From positions 1-64,000 of the forward strand of contig BAAFRX010000004.1 of the NCBI GenBank assembly GCA_045866275.1: a DNA stretch of 64,000 nucleotides, read 5' to 3'. Position numbers and translations under genes: made by a program. This stretch comes from Sideroxyarcus sp045866275. Its GTDB lineage: Bacteria > Pseudomonadota > Gammaproteobacteria > Burkholderiales > Gallionellaceae. Positions 7,973-16,735 of this stretch are shown piece by piece (position 1 is the first letter of the stretch; the number at the start of each line of letters is the position of its first letter). The notes under the pieces were generated by a model. It had not been told where the DNA came from and ran no database searches. It saw nothing but the letters and a program-made list of their open reading frames with translations.

Positions 7973-8506
7973 ATGCGGAACATCCTCCACCGCTATCTGC
8001 TGGTCATTGTCGCCTGCGTCGCGCTGCTGGCCGGTTTGCAAATTCCAAATCTGGTCGATCAATACGAGAAGCGCGTGGATGCGCACCTGCGCGAAGTGAC
8101 GGCCAATCTGCAGCCCTTTCAGGAGATATCGAACAAATACTTTGGCGGCGACTTGAACGGGTTGCTGGCGTTGCATCGCAACAGTGAGCAGGCATCGTTC
8201 CGGGAAGAAGGCGCGGCACTTGAAAAAATGATGCAGCGAAAACTGCGTTTCACGCAGGAACGGGCGGCGCTGCAGGTCAGCCTGCCGCTGAAAGCGCTGC
8301 ATGTGATCTTTCATGCCGACCAAGAAATGATGGATGAGGTGCTGGGCCAGTACAGTTATGCCGTGCCGCTGGACCGGGATGCGCTCACCTTCGGCGCCGG
8401 CAGCGCGCTCGCCATGCTGCTGTTGGTGGAACTGGCGCTCGCGCTGGCGCGAACCGTTCTCGCCAGGATCGTTGGTACGGGCTCCGCCGCCGCCAAAGCG
8501 CCATGA
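7973..8506 (+). CDS. DUF2937 family membrane protein
   Basis: From the ATG at 7973 the product has 177 residues. It has an N-terminal membrane segment (YLLVIVACVALLAGLQIPNL), a middle region with VDQYEKRVDAHLREV and YFGGDLNGLLALH, and a C-terminal membrane segment (GAGSALAMLLLVELALALAR). The combination of GLQIPNLVDQY, a central soluble helical part and a second terminal helix fits DUF2937, a family without known function. The frame is open further upstream, but that part runs inside nnrD, so this start, 8 bases after nnrD, is chosen. Its stop overlaps the next start as ATGA, which suggests an nnrD-DUF2937-methyltransferase-like operon. Confidence 0.72.
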   Translation: MRNILHRYLLVIVACVALLAGLQIPNLVDQYEKRVDAHLREVTANLQPFQEISNKYFGGDLNGLLALHRNSEQASFREEGAALEKMMQRKLRFTQERAALQVSLPLKALHVIFHADQEMMDEVLGQYSYAVPLDRDALTFGAGSALAMLLLVELALALARTVLARIVGTGSAAAKAP

Positions 8507-9258
8507 GTTTCCCCATCGACATCAGCGAAGAGGCGGGTGTCCGCTATCTGCATTTCGGCTCGCCCTGGATCCAGGGCGCGATGCGCATCGCGCGCCCCTG
8601 GAATCTGGAACTCGACTACACCAAGGAGATGATGGCGCCACTGTTGCTGCGCGACGAGCGGCGATTCCCGCGCAAGGTGCTGCTCATCGGCCTGGGCGCC
8701 GCCTCGCTGACCAAATTCATCTATCGCAATCTGCCGCTGGCGCATCTGACCATCGTCGAGATCGAACCGCGCGTGGTGACGGCAGCCAAACAGTATTTCA
8801 AACTGCCGGAGGACGACAAACGCATCCATTTGGTGATTGCGGATGGCGCGCAATACATCCTGGGCTCGGACAAGAAATTCGACCTGATCCTGGTCGATGG
8901 CTTCAACGAAAAGGCGCGCCCGGGCGAATTGAACACCCTGCCGTTCTATCAGGCGTGCCGCGCCCGCCTGACCGCGCAAGGCATCCTGGCGGTCAATCTG
9001 ATCGGCATGGCGCGCGGCGTACAGGATAGCTTTGCCCGGATTGCCGCCGCCTTCGACGACCGCACGCTGATGTTTCCTTCCTGCGACAGCGGCAACGTCA
9101 TCGCCTTCGCCAGCGCCGGCGATGCCATCGAAATCGCGCTGGAAGACCTGCGCGAGCGCGCCGCCGAATTGAAGGCAAACAGCGGGCTCAATCTGTTGCC
9201 GACCATCACCAGGCTCGAACAATCGACCACGTGTGCCGGCGGCCTGCTCCAACTGTAA
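8503..9258 (+). CDS. Spermidine synthase-like (SpeE-fold) protein
   Basis: The 251-residue product has the aminopropyl-/methyltransferase Rossmann fold. KVLLIGLGAASLTKFIYR is the nucleotide-binding loop, LTIVEIEPRVV carries the acidic strand end that binds the ribose, IADGAQYI follows, and FDLILVDGFN matches the family's catalytic-strand region. It lacks a full N-terminal beta domain typical of true SpeE, and the canonical D-A-Y-D is replaced by L-V-D-G-F. Polyamine synthesis is therefore uncertain, and a related methyltransferase is possible. Its start overlaps the DUF2937 stop by four bases. About 120 bases of noncoding sequence follow. Confidence 0.7.
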   Translation: MSFPIDISEEAGVRYLHFGSPWIQGAMRIARPWNLELDYTKEMMAPLLLRDERRFPRKVLLIGLGAASLTKFIYRNLPLAHLTIVEIEPRVVTAAKQYFKLPEDDKRIHLVIADGAQYILGSDKKFDLILVDGFNEKARPGELNTLPFYQACRARLTAQGILAVNLIGMARGVQDSFARIAAAFDDRTLMFPSCDSGNVIAFASAGDAIEIALEDLRERAAELKANSGLNLLPTITRLEQSTTCAGGLLQL

Positions 9259-9303
9259 CGGCCCTGTAACGCAGATATCACAAGGCTTCGGGAGGAATCC
9301 CGG

Positions 9304-9309
9304 TATAAT
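9304..9309 (+). promoter_or_regulatory. Putative -10 element upstream of the DUF2934 gene
   Basis: A perfect TATAAT lies 69 bases before the ATG at 9378. Just upstream is GGGAGGAATCCC, a small inverted repeat. No clear -35 is seen at 16-18 bases. AAGGA before the ATG is a good ribosome-binding site. Confidence 0.35.
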
Positions 9310-9377
9310 CACGCCCATCGAACAGGGTTGATGACACTCCCCGGCATCGAGCAATTTAATCTTTAAGGAAATACATC

Positions 9378-9710
9378 ATGGCAACGAGCAAGAAAGCAAG
9401 CGCAGCAACGACCACCAAAAAAGCCGCGAGCAGCAAGACCGCCACAGAAAAAGTAGCGGTCAAGAAAACCGCTGCCAAACCGGCCGCCAAGGTCCCCGCC
9501 CCCAAGGCTGCAGCAGCAAAAACGGCCGCGCCTGCGGCCGCCAAAGCTGCAGCGCCCCGCAAGGCAGCCGCCCCTGCGGCACAGGAGCGCTATCGTATGG
9601 TGCAGGATGCCGCCTACTATCTGGCGGAGAAGAACGGATTCAAGGGTGGCGCGATGGATTACTGGATTGCGGCAGAAGCGCAAATCACCGTATTGTTGTC
9701 CGGCAAATAA
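9378..9710 (+). CDS. Lys/Ala-rich histone H1-like protein with C-terminal DUF2934
   Basis: Of 110 residues, the first ~72 are almost entirely Ala, Lys, Thr, Ser and Pro (repeats such as KKTAAKPAAK and AAAAKTAAPAAAK), like bacterial histone H1-type or AlgP-like tails. Such tails are disordered and often bind DNA or polyanions. Residues about 73-108 (QERYRMVQDAAYYLAEKNGF, then DYWIAAEAQI) match DUF2934, a short helical domain of unknown role. The gene stands alone with its own -10-like element and ends 25 bases before a convergent gene. A nucleoid-associated role is inference from composition. Confidence 0.75.
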   Translation: MATSKKASAATTTKKAASSKTATEKVAVKKTAAKPAAKVPAPKAAAAKTAAPAAAKAAAPRKAAAPAAQERYRMVQDAAYYLAEKNGFKGGAMDYWIAAEAQITVLLSGK

Positions 9711-9735
9711 GCCTCTCCAATGAGGGCTGCCCCGT

Positions 9736-10047
9736 TCAGGTCAGTCCAGTCTCCACGGCATAACGCACATAAGGCAGCTTGATCTTCTCCGCCCGCAAAG
9801 TGGCGAGAAGGCTTTCTGCCTGTGCGCTGTCGAGCACAAATTCCACCTGTAGCGGCAGTTCACCGCCCAGTTCGAAGAAGGTTTCTTCGTGCAGATGGCC
9901 GTGCCGGCCAAAACCGGCGACCGCACGGAACACCGACCCGCCCGGCACCCCCTGTGCCCTGGCGTGCTCCAGTACCCATTCATACAACTGCTTGCCCTGG
10001 TGGTGCTGCTTCTCGGTCAGGTAAAACTTGAGATAGACGCTTTGCAT
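9736..10047 (-). CDS. DUF190 family PII-like protein
   Basis: The 103-residue product fits DUF190, small ferredoxin-like proteins related to PII signal proteins. Visible features are the opening YLKFYLTEKQHHQGKQLYEWV, the GVPGGSVFRAVAGFGRHGHLH core and a C-terminal half with ELPLQVEFVLDS. It starts one base after crcB ends, and DUF190 genes are often found next to crcB. A regulatory link to the fluoride channel is a reasonable inference but is not shown. It is the last gene of the yhdP-side minus-strand run. Confidence 0.88.
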   Translation of the reverse strand: MQSVYLKFYLTEKQHHQGKQLYEWVLEHARAQGVPGGSVFRAVAGFGRHGHLHEETFFELGGELPLQVEFVLDSAQAESLLATLRAEKIKLPYVRYAVETGLT

Positions 10048-10048
10048 A

Positions 10049-10438
10049 TCAGCCTCCGGCTTGTAACCATTTGAACGTCTGCATCCCGAATACCGTCATC
10101 AGCAACGAGCCGCCCAGATGGGCCGCGATGATGCCCATGCCCCAGGCATATTGTCCGCGCAGCAGCAAGGTGACGGTCTCGGCGGAGAAGGTGGAGAAGG
10201 TGGTCAGGCCACCGAGGCAACCGGTGATGACGAACAACCGCCATTCCGGAGAAAGCCCGGGATGCTGCATGAAGAAGGCGACCGCGATGCCGATCAGGTA
10301 ACCCCCGATCAGATTGGCGACCAGCGTGCCCGGCGGCAGTTCCGGCAAGGCTGGATTGAGCCACAAGCCGAGGCCCCAGCGCAGCCAGGCGCCGCAGGCA
10401 GCCCCGAGTCCGACAGCGAGAAAAGCGTAAGCGCCCAT
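10049..10438 (-). CDS. crcB: Fluoride ion channel CrcB (Fluc)
   Basis: The product has 129 residues and four hydrophobic segments. It has the Fluc signatures GTLVANLIGGYLIG (the conserved Asn motif) and GCLGGLTTFSTFS (phenylalanine/threonine pore track). The protein works as an antiparallel dimer that lets fluoride leave the cell. Only 9 bases separate it from tldD, leaving no room for a fluoride riboswitch, so any fluoride control would have to act elsewhere. It sits directly before the DUF190 gene. Confidence 0.95.
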   Translation of the reverse strand: MGAYAFLAVGLGAACGAWLRWGLGLWLNPALPELPPGTLVANLIGGYLIGIAVAFFMQHPGLSPEWRLFVITGCLGGLTTFSTFSAETVTLLLRGQYAWGMGIIAAHLGGSLLMTVFGMQTFKWLQAGG

Positions 10439-10447
10439 CGCCCTATC

Positions 10448-11890
10448 CTAGGCGGTTCCGCCCACCGTCAGACCATCGATGCGCACCGTCGGCTGGCCGA
10501 CGCCGACCGGCACGCTCTGCCCTTCCTTGCCGCAAGTGCCGACCCCGGGATCGAGCGCCATGTCGTTGCCGATCATGCTGACCCGGGTCAGCGCTTCTGG
10601 GCCGTTGCCGATCAGAGTCGCGCCCTTGACCGGGTAACTGATCTTGCCGTTCTCGATCAGGTAGGCTTCGGTCGTCGAGAACACGAATTTGCCGCTGGTG
10701 ATATCCACCTGGCCGCCGCCGAAGTTGGCTGCGTACAGACCGTGTTTCACCGAGGCGATGATTTCTTCCGGCGTCTTGTTGCCGTTCAGCATCATGGTGT
10801 TGGTCATGCGCGGAATCGGCAGATGAGCGAAGGATTCGCGCCGCGCATTGCCAGTGACCGGCACCCCCATCAGACGCGCGTTCAAACTATCCTGCAGGTA
10901 GCCGCGCAGGATGCCGTCTTCGATCAGCACCGTGCGCTGGGTCGGATTGCCCTCGTCGTCCATGTTGAGCGAGCCGCGCCGGTCGCCAATCGTGCCATCG
11001 TCCACCACCGTCACGCCTTGCGCGGCCACGCGCTGGCCGACCCGGCCGGAAAAAGCCGAGCTACCCTTGCGGTTAAAATCGCCTTCGAGGCCATGTCCGA
11101 CCGCTTCGTGCAGCAGGATACCGGGCCAGCCCGAACCCAGTACCACCGTCATGTTGCCGGCCGGCGCGGGGCGCGCGTCCAGCGCCACCGTTGCCTGGTG
11201 TACCGCCTCGTGCGCGTAGCGCTGCAGCACTTCATCGCTGAAGTAGGCATAGGAAAAACGACCGCCGCCGCCGGCCGAACCCTGCTCGCGCCGGCCGCCG
11301 CTTTCGACGATGACTTGCAGCGAAAGGCGCACCAGCGGGCGAACATCGCCATTCAGCAAGCCGTCGCCGCGCGCCACCAGCACCTCCTCGTATTCGCCGG
11401 AGAGATTCGCCATCACCTGGGTGACGCGCGGATCGAGTGCGCGCGCCATTTTTTCCAGTTTTTCCAGCAGCGCGACCTTTTGCGCCGCCTCCAGCGTGGC
11501 AATCGGATCGTGCGGCAGGTACAGGCGGTGGGCCCGCGCCGGATGCAGATGGGCCGCTTGCTGTTTGCCGCCCTGGCGCGCGATGGCGCGTGTTGCCAGC
11601 GCCGCTTCTTCCAGTGCGCTCAAGGTGATGTCGTCGGAATAGGCAAACGCGGTCTTGTCGCCGCTCACCGCGCGCACGCCGACGCCCTGGTCGATATGGA
11701 AACTGCCCGATTTGACGATGCCCTCTTCCAGCGACCAGCTTTCGGCCCGGCTGTACTGAAAATAAAGATCGGCGTAATCGACACGGTGCGCCAGCATCCG
11801 GCCGAACACCTGTTGCAGATCGCGCATGCCGAGTCCGTGCGCGTCAAGCAGGGTGTGCTGTGCCCGTTGCAATGCCGTGCGACCGCTCAT
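10448..11890 (-). CDS. tldD: Metalloprotease TldD
   Basis: TldD with TldE/PmbA forms a zinc protease that processes peptides such as microcin B17 and the CcdA antitoxin. From ATG 11890 the product has 480 residues (E. coli 481). The zinc motif HEAVGHGLE lies near 264-272, flanked by GSGWPGILL and GDFNRKGSSAFSG. The end, GKEGQSVPVGVGQPTVRIDG, is typical. I chose 11890 because its ATG overlaps the nitrilase stop (ATGA) and gives the family length; a start at 11911 would add seven residues. The partner gene pmbA is not in the window. Confidence 0.96.
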   Translation of the reverse strand: MSGRTALQRAQHTLLDAHGLGMRDLQQVFGRMLAHRVDYADLYFQYSRAESWSLEEGIVKSGSFHIDQGVGVRAVSGDKTAFAYSDDITLSALEEAALATRAIARQGGKQQAAHLHPARAHRLYLPHDPIATLEAAQKVALLEKLEKMARALDPRVTQVMANLSGEYEEVLVARGDGLLNGDVRPLVRLSLQVIVESGGRREQGSAGGGGRFSYAYFSDEVLQRYAHEAVHQATVALDARPAPAGNMTVVLGSGWPGILLHEAVGHGLEGDFNRKGSSAFSGRVGQRVAAQGVTVVDDGTIGDRRGSLNMDDEGNPTQRTVLIEDGILRGYLQDSLNARLMGVPVTGNARRESFAHLPIPRMTNTMMLNGNKTPEEIIASVKHGLYAANFGGGQVDITSGKFVFSTTEAYLIENGKISYPVKGATLIGNGPEALTRVSMIGNDMALDPGVGTCGKEGQSVPVGVGQPTVRIDGLTVGGTA

Positions 11891-12759
11891 GCCCGGTCGC
11901 TGTAGGCGCAAGAGAGGTTGCGATGGGACAGGGCAGGCAGGCTGGTACGCAGACTCTTTTGATACGAGGGATTCACTTCGGCGATCACCACACCGGAACC
12001 GCGCGGCAACTCGTCAAGGATGCGCCCCCACGGGTCAACCACCATGCTGTGGCCGTGCGTCTCGCGCCCGCTCACGTGATAACCGCCCTGCCCGGCGGCG
12101 ATGACATACGCCAGATTCTCGATGGCGCGGGCGCGCACCAGCGGCTCCCAGTGCACCTTGCCGGTCGTCGCCGTGAAAGCGGAGGGCAGCACAAGGATGT
12201 CCGCATTCTGCATGGCGCGGAAAAGTTCCGGAAAGCGCAGGTCGTAGCACACGGCCAGACCGATGCGCCCGAACGGGCTGTCCACCACCACCACCTGGTC
12301 TCCCGGTTCGATGGTCTGCGCTTCGTTGTAGCTTTCATTGCCCAGGGTCAGATTGAACAGGTGAATCTTGTCATAGCGCGCCACCTGCGCGCCGGATTCG
12401 TCAAAGACCAGCAGGCTGTTGCGCACCTTGTCCGAGGCCTCCGCCACCAGCGGCAGCGAACCCAGCAGCCAGATCTTGTGCTGGCGCGCCTGTTCACGCA
12501 TGAATTGCTGAATCGGCCCCTGCCCCTGCGCCTCGCGCACCTTCACCTTGTCCAGTTCGGACATCCCCATGATGGCGAAAAATTCCGGCAGCACCACCAG
12601 TTTCGCGCCCTTGGCGGCGGCATCGGCAATCAGGCGGCGCGCTTCATTCAGATTACCTTCCACCTTGGGTCCGGATGCCATCTGGATGGCGGCAACCTTG
12701 AATGCTTTTTGCTGCGCGGCAATGCGCAACTGGGTTGAATCGAGCGAGCTTGATGACAT
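11887..12759 (-). CDS. Carbon-nitrogen hydrolase (nitrilase superfamily, Nit/omega-amidase-like)
   Basis: The 290-residue product has the full nitrilase catalytic set: E59 in LPEFF, K131 in YDKIHLF, and C171 in VCYDLRFPELF. The surrounding sequence (YNEAQTIEPGDQ, HWEPLVRARAIEN, GHSMVVDPWG) resembles the Nit1/Nit2 group that hydrolyses deaminated glutathione or related amides. The exact substrate is not readable. The gene is coupled to tldD by a four-base overlap and lies 36 bases after yhdP. The yhdP-nitrilase-tldD order recurs in related bacteria. Confidence 0.9.
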   Translation of the reverse strand: MSSSSLDSTQLRIAAQQKAFKVAAIQMASGPKVEGNLNEARRLIADAAAKGAKLVVLPEFFAIMGMSELDKVKVREAQGQGPIQQFMREQARQHKIWLLGSLPLVAEASDKVRNSLLVFDESGAQVARYDKIHLFNLTLGNESYNEAQTIEPGDQVVVVDSPFGRIGLAVCYDLRFPELFRAMQNADILVLPSAFTATTGKVHWEPLVRARAIENLAYVIAAGQGGYHVSGRETHGHSMVVDPWGRILDELPRGSGVVIAEVNPSYQKSLRTSLPALSHRNLSCAYSDRA

Positions 12760-12795
12760 GATATTTGTTTCTTTCCCGTTTAATGCGGTCGATGA

Positions 12796-15700
12796 TTATT
12801 CATCCGGATTGTCTGGCGTCGGTTTGCTCGAACCCTTACGCTCGACCACCGGGTCAGCCCAACTACCGCTTATATTGTAGTCAAATGCCACCAGCTTATC
12901 GAGCGGATTGCGCAATAATTTGTTGGCCAGCAACACCCCAACGCCCACCACCGGCCCGGCCGCGAAGGACAGCAGCGAAACATTGTCACTCACTGCGGGA
13001 AATACACGCACCCGAAGTTTTTGGGTCTCGCGTGTAATATCCACCTCACCGCGCAAGGTGACCCTGGCCGAACTCCCCATCATCGTGAAGTCCTCGGTTT
13101 TCAGCATTCCACTCTCGATCAGCGCCAACCCGGAAATTTTATCGAACTGAAAACCCGGACTGAACACATCGGTGAAATCGAGCGAGACGCGTTTGGGCAA
13201 GGACTGCAAACTGAGCACCCCCAGTAATTTTCCTGCCCCGGGGTTCAGTTTCAAAAAACGCCCCTTGCCCACGTTGACCCGAATTGACCCAAAGAGACTG
13301 GGATAATTAAACGCATCCGGCGCCCCCTGCCAGGTCAACACCGTCTCGAATACGCCCTTGGCGCCCGTCACACTGTCCGGATAACCGGAGCGCCCGAGTA
13401 ATTTCCCGGCATCGATAATTTCGATCTTTATATTGACCTGTGTTTCGTCCTTGCCCGTACGCCAGCGCCCATTGGCCTCGACCAGCGCATCGGGGTTGGT
13501 CAGACGTAACGAGTTCAGCACGACATCACCCGCGTCTCCTTCCAGCGTCACTTCCAGATTGCCCAGATGTTTCCCCTTCCAGTGCAGATTCTCGACAGCC
13601 ATGTCGATGGCCGGTATTGAAACAGGCCCCACGGTCCGCGCGCCGATCGGCTGAGGTGGCGCCGCGTCAACCGCCCCGCCCTCGCCCAGTTTCAATTGTT
13701 TTAAACGCACCAGAAGTTTGCCCTGATCCTGGGGCTGCCAGATCAGGTCGCCGTTGACTTCAGGCGATGCCAGTCGCGTGCTGACCAGGCCATTACGGCC
13801 GCTGCCGCGTATCGAGAGGTCATTGAATTGGCTGTCGAACCCGGTCACTTGATCCAGGGTTACGTCGATACCGGCGATGTTGGGCAGCACGCCTTCGCGC
13901 TGCGGCAAGTCCGACCAGCCACTCCAGCCCTGCAACTCAAGGCGCGGCAGGTGGCCCGAAATCCAGATCCCCTCACGGGCATCCGGTTTGATCCGTTGGC
14001 CCAACACGATGTTACCGCGTCGAATCTCCCACTCGCCTTCGGCGGTCCCGGTTCGCAGCAACTCAGCCTCGAATATCTCACCATAACGGAGTCGCAGGCT
14101 GTCTTGAAGGGCATTGATATCCTTGAGCTCGAAGGTTAGATCGCTTTTTTGCTCCGCCGATTTATTGAAAGGGACAGGCAAACCGGAGGCCAATCCGCGC
14201 AAATCGGATTTCACCTGCACATCGACCCGTTTGTCGCGCACGCGAATTTTTGCCTGCCAGTCGGTCTTCCCATGCAGCTTGCGCAACAGCGGGTAGCTGT
14301 ATCGGGCATGCAGACTGTCGGCATCCAGAGTGCCGTCCGCATCAATCAGGAGCGTCCCCCCTTCTTTGCTCAAGGATAGACGCGCCGGACCGCCCAACAC
14401 ACGGGCCGTAATGTTCTGTGCCTGAAGCGTTTCATTGCTGAACGAAAATTCACCTTGCACACCTTCCAACAGGGGAAGGTGCGGCCCCAGATCCAGCTCG
14501 TTGTCGTCGATGCGATAGCTGCCCCGCACGCTGGCCGGACGACTCTGGCCCAATGGAATCGACAGATGCAAGCTGAGCGCACCCTTCCCGCGCGCCTGGA
14601 ATCGATCGGTGTACTCGCCCAGATACGCGCCGACCGGACTGTGGTGGATGTAATCGATGGCTTGCTGTGTATCGCCCGCCGCCGCGCCGTCCACCTCCAT
14701 CAAGAGCCCCTCCCGCGCAAGCGTATCCGGTATGGCGACACGCACATTTTGCAGGGCGACTCCGGCTGTCATGGCGCGCACGGATTTGACTTCCAGCACC
14801 TTCCCTTGAATCAACAAATCCGCCTGTGCCTGCTCGATGCGCGGCCAACCCGGCACAAATTCGATCGCAACATCTTTGGCCCTGGCCGTGATTCTGAACA
14901 AACCGGTTTTGCCATCCGCAAACGGAAAATCGCGCAAATCACCGCGCACACGAAGTTGAAACGCATCGGCCAGACCGCCTTGCAGGCCGGTCTGCAACCA
15001 GCGGTAAGTCGCATCGCCGAAAGCATGCGGCGGAATGTAGCGCGCGGCATGGGATACCGCTACCCGCGTGAGATTGACAGTTAGGTCAGATACACCCGGA
15101 CCTTCCCTGTCCAGCTGATAACCACCAACGAGTGTCCCGGCCAGGTCCGCGTTGGCAACGCGCATATTGTTCAGCTTGAGCGCCCAGCTCTGCCCGGAAA
15201 TTCGTTGCCAGTCAAGCTGGCCCGATACGCGATCGAACTGGAGCGGTTCGGCCAGAAAACCCGGCGCCTGGATGTTGAAATCACGGCTATCCAGCACCAG
15301 CACCCCATCGTTTTCATTGCCATCGACACTTCCGCTCAATCCGGAAAATCCGGGCAAATTGCCGACCTGGCGCATGGCGACTTGCTCAAACTGTCCCTGC
15401 ACCTCATAGCGCATCAATTTTTCGATATCACCCTGCCAGCTTGCATGCAGATTACGCACCCGGCCTTGCGGCGCCCATTCGGCCACCCGTTTTTTGACGG
15501 ACTCTCCAAGCGGCAGATAGTCAAACAACAGCCCGATATGGGAAAGATCAATGGCATTTGCACTCACCTCACCCGAGGCCGAGCGATAGCCGTGTTTGTC
15601 ATTCCACATGAGCAAAAAATTGGTTGGCGGCAAGGAAAACCCGTCCTTCAGCCGCAGGGAAAAAGCGGTCGCGGAGATCTCGAATCCGCGGTTCAGACGC

Positions 15701-16632
15701 CGCCAGCCCAAACGCCCCTTCATCCGGCGCACCGAAAGTTCAGGCAATTCGCTTCCCAGCCTGGCCTGCACATCCTGCAGATTCATCTGGGCGTCCATCG
15801 CGGCAACCTCGCCTTGCGCCAATTGCAGCGACACCGTCAAGTCGCCATTGCCCTGCTGCAGGCTGGGCGGCAAGTCCAGCCACGCGCGCCCGGCAGCGAC
15901 ATGCAGGCGAGTCAGGTCGGCCCGCATTTCGCCATGCCAACTTTGGCGTGCAGTAAAGTCATCCCCGTGCAGATCACCTTGCACTTCGACCGCCGCAGCC
16001 AATATCGAAGACGGCTCGGCACGGAATATGAACTGATGATGATCGAGAAAATTAGTTATCGTTAATTCGACGCGTTCGAAAGCCAGTGCCGGCGCGCCGC
16101 GCATTTCATCCTGCCAGATGGCACGGCCATTGCGGATCACGATCTGTCTCTGCCGCAGCAGCCAGTCTGCCGTGCCGGGATCGAAGGCGGCAGAAGCCTG
16201 CGCCTCGGACTGGATGCCGGCCACATACAGTCGGCCGGAAACATCGCGCCGGATCATGATCTGCGGGCGATCCAGTTGCAGGCTGTGGAAACGCAATTCG
16301 CCAAACAGCAGGCTGCTCCAGGCCACCGTATTGCGCATCGCGGGCAATTGCAACGCCACCTTGTTGTGATCGTCACGGAGGTTGACCTCGGACAACAATA
16401 AACTGGGATGCAGCCCATCCCAGCCCGCTTCGATGCGCGCGATCGTCAGCGGACGACCCAGCGCCGCAGTGGCTGCAGCTTCGATATCGCCATGGAATCG
16501 TTCGATGTTCGGCATCACCCAGTACTGCAACATCAGCGCCGTACTGATGCCCAGCACCAGCACGAACAAAAGCAGGATGCGCGCCGCATACCAGACACTG
16601 ATCGCCGTATGGCGCAGCATGATTTTCAGCAT
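12796..16632 (-). CDS. yhdP: YhdP family AsmA-like protein (TIGR02099)
   Basis: This very large protein (1278 residues; E. coli YhdP about 1266) has one N-terminal membrane helix (ILLLFVLVLGISTALMLQYW, residues 19-38) and a long periplasmic body of repeating beta-rich units typical of AsmA/TamB/YhdP proteins. These are thought to bridge the envelope and help carry phospholipid to the outer membrane. The end contains the characteristic LSLQSLPKRVSLDF, FSPGFQFDKISG and SFAAGPVVGVGVLLANKLL. It is the first gene of the minus-strand group yhdP-nitrilase-tldD-crcB-DUF190. It is divergent from glnE. M5 (16620) is a possible alternative start. Confidence 0.93.
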   Translation of the reverse strand: MLKIMLRHTAISVWYAARILLLFVLVLGISTALMLQYWVMPNIERFHGDIEAAATAALGRPLTIARIEAGWDGLHPSLLLSEVNLRDDHNKVALQLPAMRNTVAWSSLLFGELRFHSLQLDRPQIMIRRDVSGRLYVAGIQSEAQASAAFDPGTADWLLRQRQIVIRNGRAIWQDEMRGAPALAFERVELTITNFLDHHQFIFRAEPSSILAAAVEVQGDLHGDDFTARQSWHGEMRADLTRLHVAAGRAWLDLPPSLQQGNGDLTVSLQLAQGEVAAMDAQMNLQDVQARLGSELPELSVRRMKGRLGWRRLNRGFEISATAFSLRLKDGFSLPPTNFLLMWNDKHGYRSASGEVSANAIDLSHIGLLFDYLPLGESVKKRVAEWAPQGRVRNLHASWQGDIEKLMRYEVQGQFEQVAMRQVGNLPGFSGLSGSVDGNENDGVLVLDSRDFNIQAPGFLAEPLQFDRVSGQLDWQRISGQSWALKLNNMRVANADLAGTLVGGYQLDREGPGVSDLTVNLTRVAVSHAARYIPPHAFGDATYRWLQTGLQGGLADAFQLRVRGDLRDFPFADGKTGLFRITARAKDVAIEFVPGWPRIEQAQADLLIQGKVLEVKSVRAMTAGVALQNVRVAIPDTLAREGLLMEVDGAAAGDTQQAIDYIHHSPVGAYLGEYTDRFQARGKGALSLHLSIPLGQSRPASVRGSYRIDDNELDLGPHLPLLEGVQGEFSFSNETLQAQNITARVLGGPARLSLSKEGGTLLIDADGTLDADSLHARYSYPLLRKLHGKTDWQAKIRVRDKRVDVQVKSDLRGLASGLPVPFNKSAEQKSDLTFELKDINALQDSLRLRYGEIFEAELLRTGTAEGEWEIRRGNIVLGQRIKPDAREGIWISGHLPRLELQGWSGWSDLPQREGVLPNIAGIDVTLDQVTGFDSQFNDLSIRGSGRNGLVSTRLASPEVNGDLIWQPQDQGKLLVRLKQLKLGEGGAVDAAPPQPIGARTVGPVSIPAIDMAVENLHWKGKHLGNLEVTLEGDAGDVVLNSLRLTNPDALVEANGRWRTGKDETQVNIKIEIIDAGKLLGRSGYPDSVTGAKGVFETVLTWQGAPDAFNYPSLFGSIRVNVGKGRFLKLNPGAGKLLGVLSLQSLPKRVSLDFTDVFSPGFQFDKISGLALIESGMLKTEDFTMMGSSARVTLRGEVDITRETQKLRVRVFPAVSDNVSLLSFAAGPVVGVGVLLANKLLRNPLDKLVAFDYNISGSWADPVVERKGSSKPTPDNPDE

Positions 16633-16689
16633 GGTTTGATGGCGCCTGACATCGCGCGCAAGGTTACATAACAGGGCAACATGAAAAGC

Positions 16690-16695
16690 TATAAT
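16690..16695 (+). promoter_or_regulatory. Putative -10 element for glnE
   Basis: A perfect TATAAT in the yhdP-glnE gap. A transcript starting about 7 bases downstream would begin almost at the ATG at 16709, which favours the downstream ATG at 16736 as the real glnE start. No strong -35 at standard spacing. Confidence 0.35.
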
Positions 16696-16735
16696 GCTTC
16701 AACAATAAATGAACTCGTGCATTCTAACCGAACCG

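Noticed and set aside
10439..10447. Fluoride riboswitch upstream of crcB
   Set aside because: Only nine bases separate tldD and crcB, and no riboswitch-like fold fits there.
10118..11905. A 595-codon open frame antisense to crcB and tldD
   Set aside because: It covers genes with end-to-end family matches on the minus strand. Long antisense frames are expected at this GC content.
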